Shown here in pieces: positions 13,809 through 20,773 of a stretch of 20,773 nt of DNA (position 1 is the first letter of the stretch; each line of letters begins with the position of its first letter). Location: assembly GCA_002712305.1 (NCBI GenBank), contig PATE01000072.1:1-20773 (forward strand). Reading direction: 5' to 3'. Origin of the DNA: Gemmatimonadota bacterium. Lineage in GTDB: Bacteria > Latescibacterota > UBA2968 > UBA8231. The notes below the pieces were generated by a model that did not search any database, had not been told where the DNA came from, and worked only from the letters and a program-made list of their open reading frames with translations. Made by a program: the position numbers and the translations under genes.

Positions 13809-15323
13809 TTGAATTTTATCTGGATCGACTGGGTCACGGTCATCGCCTTCCTGGCGATCACGACCGGTGTGGCCCTCGGTACTCGCCGCTTGATCAGCGA
13901 CTACGACTCGTTCTTACTCGCTGGACGCTCGCTCAAGCTCTACTTGGCCATGGCGACCATGGGGGCCACCGAACTCGGTCTGGTGACGCTGATGTACTTC
14001 AGCGAACAGGGCTTCCGGAGTGGGTTTTCCGCCTTCGCCATCGGCGTGATCGCCCTCATCGGCTTCAGTTTCGTCGGCAAGACAGGTTTCATCATCAAGG
14101 GACTGCGCGACCTGCAGGTCCACACGATCGCCGAGTTCTTTGGATTGCGCTACAACCGCTCCTCCCAGGTTATCGCCGCCATCATCACCTTTGCGGCAGG
14201 CCTGATGAACATGGGTCTGTTCCTGGTCCTGGGGGCCAAGTTCCTCCTCTACATGGTCGGCCTGCCCGCAGACATGCTGCCTTACCTGATGGTGGGACTC
14301 CTGCTGCTGGTGCTCGCCTACACCGTCGTGGGGGGCATGGTGTCGGTGGTCCTGACGGACTACCTGCAGTTTCTCATTCTCTTCAGCAGCGTCGTCTTCA
14401 CGACGTATTTCGCCATCACCCACGTGGGCTACGACACCGTCCTCGACACGGTGCAGCGGGAGTATGGCGCCGGAGGATTCGATCCCTTCGTCAGCGAGGA
14501 TCTGGGCTGGCTGTTCATCATCTGGCTCGTCTTCGGGATTCCCTTCTCCGGCATGTGGCCACCGGCCCTGTCGCGTGCTTTGTCGACGGTGGACGGAGAC
14601 ACGTCGAAGAAACTCTACAGCTTCGTCGGTCTTTCCTTCCTGGGGCGGGCGCTCATGCCCATGATGTGGGGGATCTGTGCGTTCACCTACTTCGCCGGCG
14701 ATACCTCGATCGATCTGCCGATGCTCGATGGTGCGCCCGATACGGCGGCGGCGATGCCCGTCTACCTGTCACAGATTCTGCCCGCCGGCGTTCGAGGTTT
14801 GATGGCGGCCGCGGCGCTGGCGGCGATGATGTCGACCTTCGACTCGTATCTGTTGTGCTGGAGTTCGATTCTCATCAATGACATCGTTTTGCCTCTGCGA
14901 CCGGGACTCAACGATCGACAGAAGATTAAACTCACTCGTTTCGCCGTTGTGGGTTGCGGGTTGTTCGTCCTGGGATGGGGTTATCTGTATTCGCCGCCAG
15001 AGACCTTCTTCCGCTTCATGGCCATTACGGGGACCATGTATTCAGCCAGCGTGTTGCTTACGACAGCGGCCGGTCTGTATTGGAAGAAGGCCAACACACC
15101 GGGCACCCTCGCTTCTCTCGTCGTGGCTGGCGCCCTTCCGTTGACCACCATCTTCCTCGATGGGGCTCATATCCTACCTGTCGAGTATGAGTGGATGGTG
15201 CAGGACAAAGTCGTCGGTATCGCCACCTTCGTTGCCAGCTTCGCCTGCATCGTCATCGTATCCCTGCTGACCCAATCCTCTCATCCGCCCAAAGCGCTGG
15301 TGAGGCGTGGAGAATCCTCATGA
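13809..15323 (+). CDS. Sodium:solute symporter family protein
   Basis: 504 aa, about 13 transmembrane helices, LeuT fold, inner membrane. Family members couple Na+ entry to uptake of sugars, amino acids, carboxylates or similar solutes. Seen: TRRLISDYDSFLLAGRSL after helix 1 (the SSS pattern D-Y-x-x-A-G-R), LAYTVVGGMVSVVLTDYLQF (the helix 5 signature), and AAALAAMMSTFDSYLLCWSS followed by ILINDI (the Na2-site helix with S-T and the N-D-I end). The TTG start (13809) is supported by GGAGG 10 bases upstream. Its stop overlaps the ATG of a 56-aa membrane protein (ATGA 15320-15323). It stands between two propeller genes; the solute cannot be read from sequence. Confidence 0.92.
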   Translation: MNFIWIDWVTVIAFLAITTGVALGTRRLISDYDSFLLAGRSLKLYLAMATMGATELGLVTLMYFSEQGFRSGFSAFAIGVIALIGFSFVGKTGFIIKGLRDLQVHTIAEFFGLRYNRSSQVIAAIITFAAGLMNMGLFLVLGAKFLLYMVGLPADMLPYLMVGLLLLVLAYTVVGGMVSVVLTDYLQFLILFSSVVFTTYFAITHVGYDTVLDTVQREYGAGGFDPFVSEDLGWLFIIWLVFGIPFSGMWPPALSRALSTVDGDTSKKLYSFVGLSFLGRALMPMMWGICAFTYFAGDTSIDLPMLDGAPDTAAAMPVYLSQILPAGVRGLMAAAALAAMMSTFDSYLLCWSSILINDIVLPLRPGLNDRQKIKLTRFAVVGCGLFVLGWGYLYSPPETFFRFMAITGTMYSASVLLTTAAGLYWKKANTPGTLASLVVAGALPLTTIFLDGAHILPVEYEWMVQDKVVGIATFVASFACIVIVSLLTQSSHPPKALVRRGESS

Positions 15324-15490
15324 CCGGCCTGCAGACCTTCTGGACCTGGATCTTCGGCCTCTCCGTGGTTCTGTTTTTTCTGGTGGAGGTCGTCGTCGTC
15401 TTTGGAGGTGCCCGAGATATTGGCGACATGCTGCGCTCATTGCTCAAACACGCCGAGCAGGAGAAAGGCAAAGCGGATTCAGATCGATGA
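15320..15490 (+). CDS. Small membrane protein coupled to the symporter (56 aa)
   Basis: The frame reads MTGLQTFWTWIFGLSVVLFF and on, with one transmembrane helix (about res. 8-30, ending ..LVEVVVVFGG), then a short amphipathic segment ARDIGDMLRSLLKHAEQEKG and a charged end. It overlaps the symporter stop by ATGA and its own TGA overlaps the next ATG (ATGA 15487-15490), so it is translationally locked between the two genes. Small one-helix partners encoded next to sodium:solute symporters are known in several lineages, and an assembly or stability role is the natural guess. I recognise no named family. The tight double overlap and clean topology are the evidence that it is real. Confidence 0.72.
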   Translation: MTGLQTFWTWIFGLSVVLFFLVEVVVVFGGARDIGDMLRSLLKHAEQEKGKADSDR

Positions 15491-16614
15491 ACCCGGAATT
15501 CAAGCATCATGTGATCGACTCCGGCCTCGGGGGCGATGGGTACGCACAGACGGCCCTGGCCGATCTGGATGGATGCGGTCGTCCTGAATACATCGTGGGG
15601 CGACGGGAGGGAGACCTCTACGTCTACAAGTATCGCGCCCCCGATCACTGGACCTGTTTTCTGCTGGGCGCCGATTCGCCCTCTGATGTTGGGGCGGCGA
15701 TCGTCGATGTCGATGGGGATGGTCGTTTAGACGTCGTCACCGGTGGGGCCTGGTATCGAAACAGTGGAGACTTCTCCGTTCCCTTCGAGCGATTCGTCTT
15801 CGATGCCGATCTGACGGGTGTCCACGACGTCGCCGTGGGAGATCTCGACGGGGATGGGAAGCCTGAGGTGGTCACCATGTCGGATCGCAGCGATGTGCGC
15901 TGGTACCGCATCGGCGACGATCCCACACAGCCCTGGCCGGCGCCGACTCGCATCGGTGATCCTGTACACGCTGGCATCGGACTCGGAGATCTCGATGGCG
16001 ATGGCCATCTCGACGTGGTGCGGACCAATGTCTGGTTTCGCAATATGAATGGCGACGGCTCCGAATGGGAGGAAGTTCCCATCGGTCCCAGCACACCGCC
16101 GCCTGCGGATTTTCAGCCACCCTTTGCATACGACGCCACCAAGGCCGTCGTCTGCGATATGAATCAGAATGGCCGCGCCGACATCGTTTTCACAGATGCA
16201 GAAATTCCCGGTGGGAAGATCTGGTGGATGGAAAATGCCGACGGAGAGGGCCGCACATGGATCCGTCACGATCTACCCCAGTCCGACGGGCCCCGACGTG
16301 GAGCGTATCACTCGCTGCAGGTGGTGGATGCCGATGGCGATGGAGATCTCGACATCTTTTCAGCAGAGATGGAAGCCGTCCGTGGCGATGCCGAGCCGCG
16401 CTGGTATCTGTGGGAGAACGTGGATGGCAAAGGCACTCAGTGGCAGGAGCACGTGATCCTCGACGCGAATCTGGGTGGGCATGAAATCGTCGTGGGCGAT
16501 GTGACGGGCAACGGTACACTCGACATCCTGGGCAAACCCTGGAGGCCGGCCGAGGGCAACGCCGTAGATGGGAAGATGTTCGTCGTGTTTCTGGAAGGAC
16601 TCGCCGCGACGTAG
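15487..16614 (+). CDS. Cytoplasmic seven-repeat FG-GAP/VCBS beta-propeller protein
   Basis: 375 aa beginning MNPEFKHHVIDSG; no signal peptide or membrane helix, so probably cytoplasmic unless exported otherwise. Seven calcium-loop repeats are spaced 40-60 residues apart: DLDGCGRPE, DVDGDGRLD, DLDGDGKPE, DLDGDGHLD, DMNQNGRAD, DADGDGDLD and DVTGNGTLD, enough for a complete seven-bladed propeller. Between them an aromatic-Asn signature recurs: GAWYRN, NVWFRN, KIWWMEN, RWYLWEN. Propellers with this look occur in many Planctomycete and FCB proteins, and the propeller of fungal aldos-2-ulose dehydratase is of similar kind, so a carbohydrate-related enzyme is conceivable (inference). Coupled to the preceding gene by ATGA. 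Ends 3 bp from a convergent gene. Confidence 0.85.
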   Translation: MNPEFKHHVIDSGLGGDGYAQTALADLDGCGRPEYIVGRREGDLYVYKYRAPDHWTCFLLGADSPSDVGAAIVDVDGDGRLDVVTGGAWYRNSGDFSVPFERFVFDADLTGVHDVAVGDLDGDGKPEVVTMSDRSDVRWYRIGDDPTQPWPAPTRIGDPVHAGIGLGDLDGDGHLDVVRTNVWFRNMNGDGSEWEEVPIGPSTPPPADFQPPFAYDATKAVVCDMNQNGRADIVFTDAEIPGGKIWWMENADGEGRTWIRHDLPQSDGPRRGAYHSLQVVDADGDGDLDIFSAEMEAVRGDAEPRWYLWENVDGKGTQWQEHVILDANLGGHEIVVGDVTGNGTLDILGKPWRPAEGNAVDGKMFVVFLEGLAAT

Positions 16615-16617
16615 CTC

Positions 16618-17439
16618 CTATTGTCCGTCCACGGCAGGACAGGGCTTGCTGATGTGGTACAGCAGGGGATTGATCTCGTCATTCTCCAGCACATCGCCTT
16701 GCTTCAGCGTGCCCAGGTATTCAGGCGGCAGCACGTTGGCCTGGCCATTGAACACTTCGCCGTCGGGCATGTAGGCACAGGTCATGGCGCGCCGCAGGCC
16801 GGGGGTCATGTTGGCGCCGGCGCCGTGAGCGGTGAGCCCATTGTGGAAGGAGCAGGTGCCAGCACGCATGGGGGCACCGACGCTGGCCCGCGTCGCCCAT
16901 TGTGGATAGAGTTCGAACAGTTCGCCCATGTTCTGGCCGATGGGGGAATTCTCCCAGTTCGCCTCCCGGTGCGACCCCGGGATGAAGTAAAGGCTACCAT
17001 TGTCCGGTGTCGCATCGTCGAGGGCGACCCAGATGCTGATGGCGTGGCGCGAACTGAAGGACCAGTAGGGGTTGTCCAGATGCCAACCGGTCGGATTCGC
17101 CCAGGGCTGCTTGATCAGTGCCTGGTCATGCCAGATCCGGATGCCGTCAACACCCTCCAACGTGGCTGCCATCTGTCCCAGTCGGCGATCGAGCATGAGT
17201 ACCCGGACGCCATCGTGATCCATCCATAGATTGAGTCGTTGTGTGAAGACCTTGTCATAAAAACTGTCGCCTTCACGGCTGTCTCCGTGAGCCAGCTTTC
17301 TGTCCTGTCGCTTGGCGACGGCGTCATCGACGGCAGTTCGCCACGTGTTGAGTTCATCGGCATCGAGTAACTCGTCGACGATGACGAACCCTTCCGTGCG
17401 ATAGTGGTCGATGTGGTCGACGGTCAGTTCAGTGCGCAT
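16618..17439 (-). CDS. Phytanoyl-CoA dioxygenase-like (PhyH) Fe(II)/2-oxoglutarate oxygenase
   Basis: 273 aa, a typical length. PhyH-family enzymes hydroxylate unactivated carbons using Fe(II), O2 and 2-oxoglutarate; bacterial members act on diverse small molecules. Seen: N-terminal YRTEGFVIVDELLDADEL, the iron-binding His120-x-Asp122 in GWHLDNPYWSF, the core strand ISIWVALDDATPDNGSLYFIPGSH, the distal iron ligand His205 in LTAHGAGANMT, and Arg216/Arg217 (GLRRAM) for 2-oxoglutarate. All essential residues are present, so it is probably active. It is divergent from the dehydrogenase at 17467, with only 27 bp between start codons, so their control signals must overlap each other's coding starts. 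Substrate unknown. Confidence 0.93.
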   Translation of the reverse strand: MRTELTVDHIDHYRTEGFVIVDELLDADELNTWRTAVDDAVAKRQDRKLAHGDSREGDSFYDKVFTQRLNLWMDHDGVRVLMLDRRLGQMAATLEGVDGIRIWHDQALIKQPWANPTGWHLDNPYWSFSSRHAISIWVALDDATPDNGSLYFIPGSHREANWENSPIGQNMGELFELYPQWATRASVGAPMRAGTCSFHNGLTAHGAGANMTPGLRRAMTCAYMPDGEVFNGQANVLPPEYLGTLKQGDVLENDEINPLLYHISKPCPAVDGQ

Positions 17440-17466
17440 AGTTCCAGTTCCTAACAGGAGACGAAG

Positions 17467-18447
17467 ATGATGAAGCGCCTTGCCAAGCCGGAAGGAAGAT
17501 ACAACCTCGTCGTTGAGGATGCGCCGATTCCGGAACCCGCGGCGGGTGAAGTTCGGTTGAAGGCCGTCCGCTCCTTGATCAGTCGTGGTTCAGAGATGGG
17601 TGCCCGCTACACACGCGACCACGCCGTATCCCCCGAAGTCATGGGGTATTGCATGGCGGGCACCATCGATGCAGTGGGTGAGGGGGTTGGACACTTCGAA
17701 GTCGGCGATCGGGTCGTGGCTCTGTCTCCCCACGCCGAGTATAGCGTGCGTCGCGCCAACGCTGACAGCCCCGCAGATATGTCGTGGGTTGTGGCCCTGC
17801 CCGATGACGTCAGCTGGGATGCGGCGCCTTACTATCCCCTGGCATCGGGTTCGGTGACCTGGGTCGATATCGAAGAGATCGGCCCCGATGATACGGTCGT
17901 GATCCTGGGGCAGGGACTGGTGGGATCTCTCATGCTGCAGGTGATGAAGGCTCGGGGGAATGGCTACATCGTGGCTGTGGATGCCCTCGATGGTCGTTGT
18001 CAGATGGCGGCTGATCTCGGCGCCGACCGTGTCATCAATGCGGCTGAGGAAGACCCCGTTGCGGCGGTGCGAAAACTGACCAATGGGTCCGGAGCCCATC
18101 TCGTCGTCTACGCCGTCGGCGGGCCCGCGGGTCCGCGTGCCTTCGAGCAGGGACTGGACATGCTCGGCGTGGACGGCACACTCCATCTGGTCGGCCTGTA
18201 TGAAGACGAACCCTTGTCCCTCCCTTCCAGCAAGATCCAACGGCGTCGCGTTCTGGGGGGGTACTACGGGCAACGCATCGGCCTGTCCTCCTATCGGCGC
18301 GCCATGCAACTGCTGGCCTCGGGGCAGGTGAATGCAGAGCGCATGACGACGCATCGCTTCGACTACACAGAATCAGCCGCCGCCTTTGACCTGTTGTGGA
18401 ATCATCCCGGAGATGCCCTCGGGGTGCTGCTCGAGTGGGATCGCTGA
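17467..18447 (+). CDS. Medium-chain dehydrogenase/reductase without catalytic zinc ligands
   Basis: 326 aa. Alcohol-dehydrogenase-like N-terminal domain (res. 1-130), then a Rossmann domain with GQGLVG (148-153), Asp172 ending the second strand (favouring NAD over NADP) and LVVYAVGGPAG. The position of the catalytic Cys reads SLISRGSEM (37-44), and the usual G-H-E is replaced by MGYCMAG. The only cysteines are at residue 62 and about 178, so neither the catalytic nor the structural zinc site can form. The pattern S-x-G-[ST]-E is shared with a known zinc-independent branch often paired with sugar metabolism. AGGAGA (17456-17461) is 5 bases before ATG 17467. Divergent partner of the PhyH gene. 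Confidence 0.87.
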   Translation: MMKRLAKPEGRYNLVVEDAPIPEPAAGEVRLKAVRSLISRGSEMGARYTRDHAVSPEVMGYCMAGTIDAVGEGVGHFEVGDRVVALSPHAEYSVRRANADSPADMSWVVALPDDVSWDAAPYYPLASGSVTWVDIEEIGPDDTVVILGQGLVGSLMLQVMKARGNGYIVAVDALDGRCQMAADLGADRVINAAEEDPVAAVRKLTNGSGAHLVVYAVGGPAGPRAFEQGLDMLGVDGTLHLVGLYEDEPLSLPSSKIQRRRVLGGYYGQRIGLSSYRRAMQLLASGQVNAERMTTHRFDYTESAAAFDLLWNHPGDALGVLLEWDR

Positions 18448-18457
18448 CCCGCTTCAG

Positions 18458-19327
18458 CTAACCGTCCTCTGGTGAATCCTGTCCGAGTCCGGCCACCGAG
18501 TGCAGGGCCAGGGCTGTGATCACCACAAGGCCGCCGGCAATGGCATACAGACCCGGATTCTCCCCAAGGGCCAGCCATACCCACAGAGGCCCGAGGAACG
18601 TCTCCAGGGCGCCGATGAGACTGACTTCGTGAGCAGGCAGGTATCTAGGACCGATGGTGATCAGGGAAAAGGATAGAGGAATAACAACGATGCAGAGCAG
18701 CGCCAGGTAGGGGGCTCCCTCTGGCGGTACCATCCACGGCTGTGCCAGCGGCCAGGCGATGAGGGTGGCGACGATGCCACTGAGGCAGATACAGGGCGTC
18801 ATGTCCAGGTCGCCGGCGGCACGCACCGTCGTCAGATAGGCGGCCATACACGTAGATGCCCCGGCAGCGTAGAGGTCGCCCCAGCGGGGTCCCTCAATTC
18901 CGCCGCCGACAGCCAGGCCGACACCTGCCAACGTCGCCCCGATGGCGGCCCACGTACGCAGCGGGATGTGCTCCCCCAGGAAGATTCGCGACAACAGCGC
19001 CGCGATCAGTGGGCAGGCGCCGATGAGGATCAGCACATTGGCGACGCTCGTATGCTGCACGCCGGCGACAAACAGGATCGTTCCCAGGCCGGACAGGACC
19101 GAAGCGGCGAGCCCCCTCACCCCCAGGGACCGAAAGACCGTCAGCGTGGCAGCTCGATGGCGCACCAGCTGCACCGCTAGCAGCACCGTCGTGAGTCCAA
19201 GGCCGCGCCAGAAACTCAGCGTCCACACGTCCGTCAACGAGATCCTGATCAGTAGACTGTCAGGGCTGATGAGGATGACGCCTGCCGTCGTCACAGCCAG
19301 ACCGGTCAGATGATCTCGTCGATTCAT
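18458..19327 (-). CDS. EamA/DMT-family transporter
   Basis: 289 aa with ten hydrophobic helices in two EamA halves (about res. 5-140 and 150-280), inner membrane. Seen: the first-helix region ending FWRGLGL, VAGVQHTSVANVLILIGACPLIAALLSRIFLGEHI, the diagnostic end of half one, and EVSLIGALETFLGPLWVWLALGEN, its counterpart in half two. Members are mostly metabolite exporters; the substrate is unknown. ATG 19327 begins MNRRDHLTG; the longer frame upstream reads through antisense of the next gene and is rejected. It is convergent with the dehydrogenase (10 bp apart) and divergent from the aldo/keto reductase. Confidence 0.92.
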   Translation of the reverse strand: MNRRDHLTGLAVTTAGVILISPDSLLIRISLTDVWTLSFWRGLGLTTVLLAVQLVRHRAATLTVFRSLGVRGLAASVLSGLGTILFVAGVQHTSVANVLILIGACPLIAALLSRIFLGEHIPLRTWAAIGATLAGVGLAVGGGIEGPRWGDLYAAGASTCMAAYLTTVRAAGDLDMTPCICLSGIVATLIAWPLAQPWMVPPEGAPYLALLCIVVIPLSFSLITIGPRYLPAHEVSLIGALETFLGPLWVWLALGENPGLYAIAGGLVVITALALHSVAGLGQDSPEDG

Positions 19328-19373
19328 CTTGCCATGTTGCCCGCTTGCGCCCGCCTCGTCAAGTGCCGACGGT

Positions 19374-20327
19374 ATGGCCATGGCTGAGATGACGTACCAC
19401 CGATTTGGACGAACCGATCTGCAGTTGTCCCGAGTAGGGCTCGGTGCTGGCGGTCCCTCCCGACTCGGCACCTCCCAGGGCGCCGACGAGGCCTCCGTCG
19501 AGGCGCTGATTGGCCGTGCCCGAGATCTGGGCATCAATCACATCGATACGGCCCGGGCGTATGGAACCGAAGCCGCCATCGGCCGCGCCTTGAAGCGGCT
19601 CGACGCGCCCCACATGATGGTGGCTACGAAGGTTCACTGGTTCGACGGCAACGAACCGGACGATACGTCTGGGGGCGATCGCGATCCGTTGGATCTGGTG
19701 CGTGAGGTAGAGGCGAGTCTGGCCGACCTGGGCCGCGACCACATCGAAATCTTCCAGTTCCACGCTGTGCTGCCCGATCAACTGAGCTATGTTGTGGATC
19801 GGCTCCTGCCGGTGGCACACAGACTCCAACAGCAGGGGAAGATCGGCCACATTGGGATCACGGAGGACCCCAGTGTCGACCATCGCCAGCAGATGGCGCA
19901 AGCCGCTGTGAAGTCAGGACATTTCGACACACTCATGGTCCAATACAGCATCCTCGACCAGGTGGCGGACGGCGACACGTTTGCCGCCACTCAACAGCAT
20001 GATGTGGGCGTGTTCTGCATGTCCGCCGCACGAGCGGCCTTCACCGACACCGAATCATTGCACGTGGCTCTGCAACGCTTCGGGGACAGCGAGCCGGCCC
20101 TGCTCGAGAAACTCATCGACGGCGGGACGGTGGCGGATTTCGCTTTCCGGTTTGCCGCTGCCCAGAGCGCGATCGATGTCGTGCTCGTCGGCACGGGGCG
20201 CCAGCAGCACCTGCGCGCCAGCACGGCGGCGATTCTGAGCTCGCCGCTTCCGTCGGATCAACTTTCATGGCTTCGCCAGCGTTACGGCAAAGCGGATGGC
20301 CACACCCTATGGCTGGAATGGAAATGA
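19374..20327 (+). CDS. Aldo/keto reductase family protein
   Basis: 317 aa from ATG 19374. NAD(P)H-dependent oxidoreductase with a TIM barrel. The catalytic tetrad is complete: Asp58 (NHIDTARAYG), Tyr63, Lys86 (MVATKVHW) and His130 (IEIFQFHAV). RFGRTDLQLSRVGLG at the N-terminus is the usual family opening, and HIGITEDPS and VLVGTGRQQHL match later strands. Three in-frame ATGs (19374, 19380, 19389) compete and none has a good ribosome site; MTYHRFGR at 19389 would match family starts best. It is divergent from the EamA gene (46 bp) and 24 bp upstream of the aminopeptidase, likely co-transcribed. Substrate unknown. Confidence 0.9.
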   Translation: MAMAEMTYHRFGRTDLQLSRVGLGAGGPSRLGTSQGADEASVEALIGRARDLGINHIDTARAYGTEAAIGRALKRLDAPHMMVATKVHWFDGNEPDDTSGGDRDPLDLVREVEASLADLGRDHIEIFQFHAVLPDQLSYVVDRLLPVAHRLQQQGKIGHIGITEDPSVDHRQQMAQAAVKSGHFDTLMVQYSILDQVADGDTFAATQQHDVGVFCMSAARAAFTDTESLHVALQRFGDSEPALLEKLIDGGTVADFAFRFAAAQSAIDVVLVGTGRQQHLRASTAAILSSPLPSDQLSWLRQRYGKADGHTLWLEWK

Positions 20328-20351
20328 CGACACCCGAGGAGAATCTCTGTA

Positions 20352-20773
20352 ATGGATGACCGATTGCGCGCTTACGCGGATCTGGCACTGAGCGTGGGGC
20401 TCAATCTGCAAGCGGGGCAGCGACTGTTCCTGTCGGCACCGATCGTGGCGGCTGATCTGGTGCGAGTCGTGGCTGCCGCCGCCTACGAGCGCGGCGCCAT
20501 TCTCGTCGAGGTGAACTGGATGGATGACGAGTTGACGCTGGCTCGTTTTCGTCACGCACCGCGCGATTCCTTTGAGGAGTTTCCCACGTGGCGCACCGAG
20601 GCCATGTTGGCCGCTGCCAAGCGCGGGGATGCCTTTCTCAGCCTGCGGGGAACTGATCCGGCACTGCTGAAGGATGAAGATCCGGCCCTGGTGACGACGG
20701 TGCAGCGCACCCAGGCCAAACACACACGCGAGTATCTCAGCTACATCACCGGTCACAAGGTGAACTGGTGCGT
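20352..20773 (+). CDS. M29 aminopeptidase (partial, runs off the window)
   Basis: The first 140 residues are visible; the gene is open at the right edge. MDDRLRAYADLALSVGLNLQAGQRLFLSAP, VVAAAAYERGAILVEVNWMDDELTLARFRHAP and GDAFLSLRGTDPALL match the N-terminal domain of the thermophilic-type M29 metallopeptidases (aminopeptidase T/AmpS). These are dimeric, two-metal exopeptidases of the cytoplasm. The metal-binding residues lie in the missing C-terminal half, so activity cannot be judged. GAGGAG (20336-20341) is 10 bases before ATG 20352. It follows the aldo/keto reductase by 24 bp. Confidence 0.85.
   Translation, partial: MDDRLRAYADLALSVGLNLQAGQRLFLSAPIVAADLVRVVAAAAYERGAILVEVNWMDDELTLARFRHAPRDSFEEFPTWRTEAMLAAAKRGDAFLSLRGTDPALLKDEDPALVTTVQRTQAKHTREYLSYITGHKVNWC

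Noticed and set aside
13914-14423. Minus-strand frame of 169 aa rich in Gln, His and Asp
   Set aside because: Antisense to the symporter transmembrane helices; composition is what the reverse of hydrophobic codons produces.

Overview
The window is GC-rich bacterial DNA, densely packed with genes, many of them overlapping by 4 bp (ATGA/GTGA). A secreted beta-propeller protein ends in a type IX secretion (T9SS) type-A sorting domain. Together with the mix of FG-GAP proteins, a phytanoyl-CoA dioxygenase, an enolase-superfamily enzyme and a sodium:solute symporter, this points to the FCB side of the bacterial tree; Candidatus Latescibacterota is my best guess. That is inference from gene content, and no marker gene is present to prove it. 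I see no tRNA, rRNA, CRISPR array or insertion sequence.

Layout. (1) 18-892, minus: an unrecognised gene broken by one in-frame TGA and one frameshift. (2) 1053-3586, plus: a two-gene NatA/NatB-type ABC exporter. (3) 3593-4297, minus: a YedK/HMCES-type SRAP protein. (4) 4432-8586, plus: galT, galK (frameshifted), a TrmH-type tRNA methyltransferase and an enolase-superfamily enzyme, all overlapping or 2 bp apart. (5) 8587-10764, plus: a small Fis-type helix-turn-helix protein, a 56-aa single-helix membrane protein, a regulatory stretch with hairpins, repeated palindromes and a perfect sigma-54 promoter, then pspA and a TM2-domain protein. (6) 10832-11644: a three-helix membrane protein with an M15-peptidase-like tail. 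(7) 11778-16614: a secreted seven-repeat FG-GAP propeller (interrupted by an in-frame TAG), a sodium:solute symporter, a 56-aa membrane protein and a second, signal-less seven-repeat propeller. (8) 16618-20773: phytanoyl-CoA dioxygenase-like (minus), zinc-less medium-chain dehydrogenase (plus), EamA transporter (minus), aldo/keto reductase (plus) and the start of an M29 aminopeptidase (plus).

How the parts may work together. The most interesting stretch is 8.7-10.8 kb. It looks like a sigma-54-controlled envelope-stress (phage-shock) module in which the DNA-binding part of an NtrC/PspF-type activator appears as a free-standing 59-aa protein, next to a tandem set of palindromes 100-160 bp upstream of the pspA promoter. 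The second is 11.8-16.6 kb, where a symporter and a tiny membrane partner sit between an exported and a cytoplasmic seven-bladed propeller, which suggests a dedicated uptake system for an unknown solute.

Three genes are interrupted (503-505, about 310, about 6120 and 12417-12419), and each break is explained by a single-base change. Either this locus is decaying or the sequence carries draft-level errors; the sequence alone cannot decide. TAG and TGA both end several intact neighbouring genes, so recoding is unlikely.
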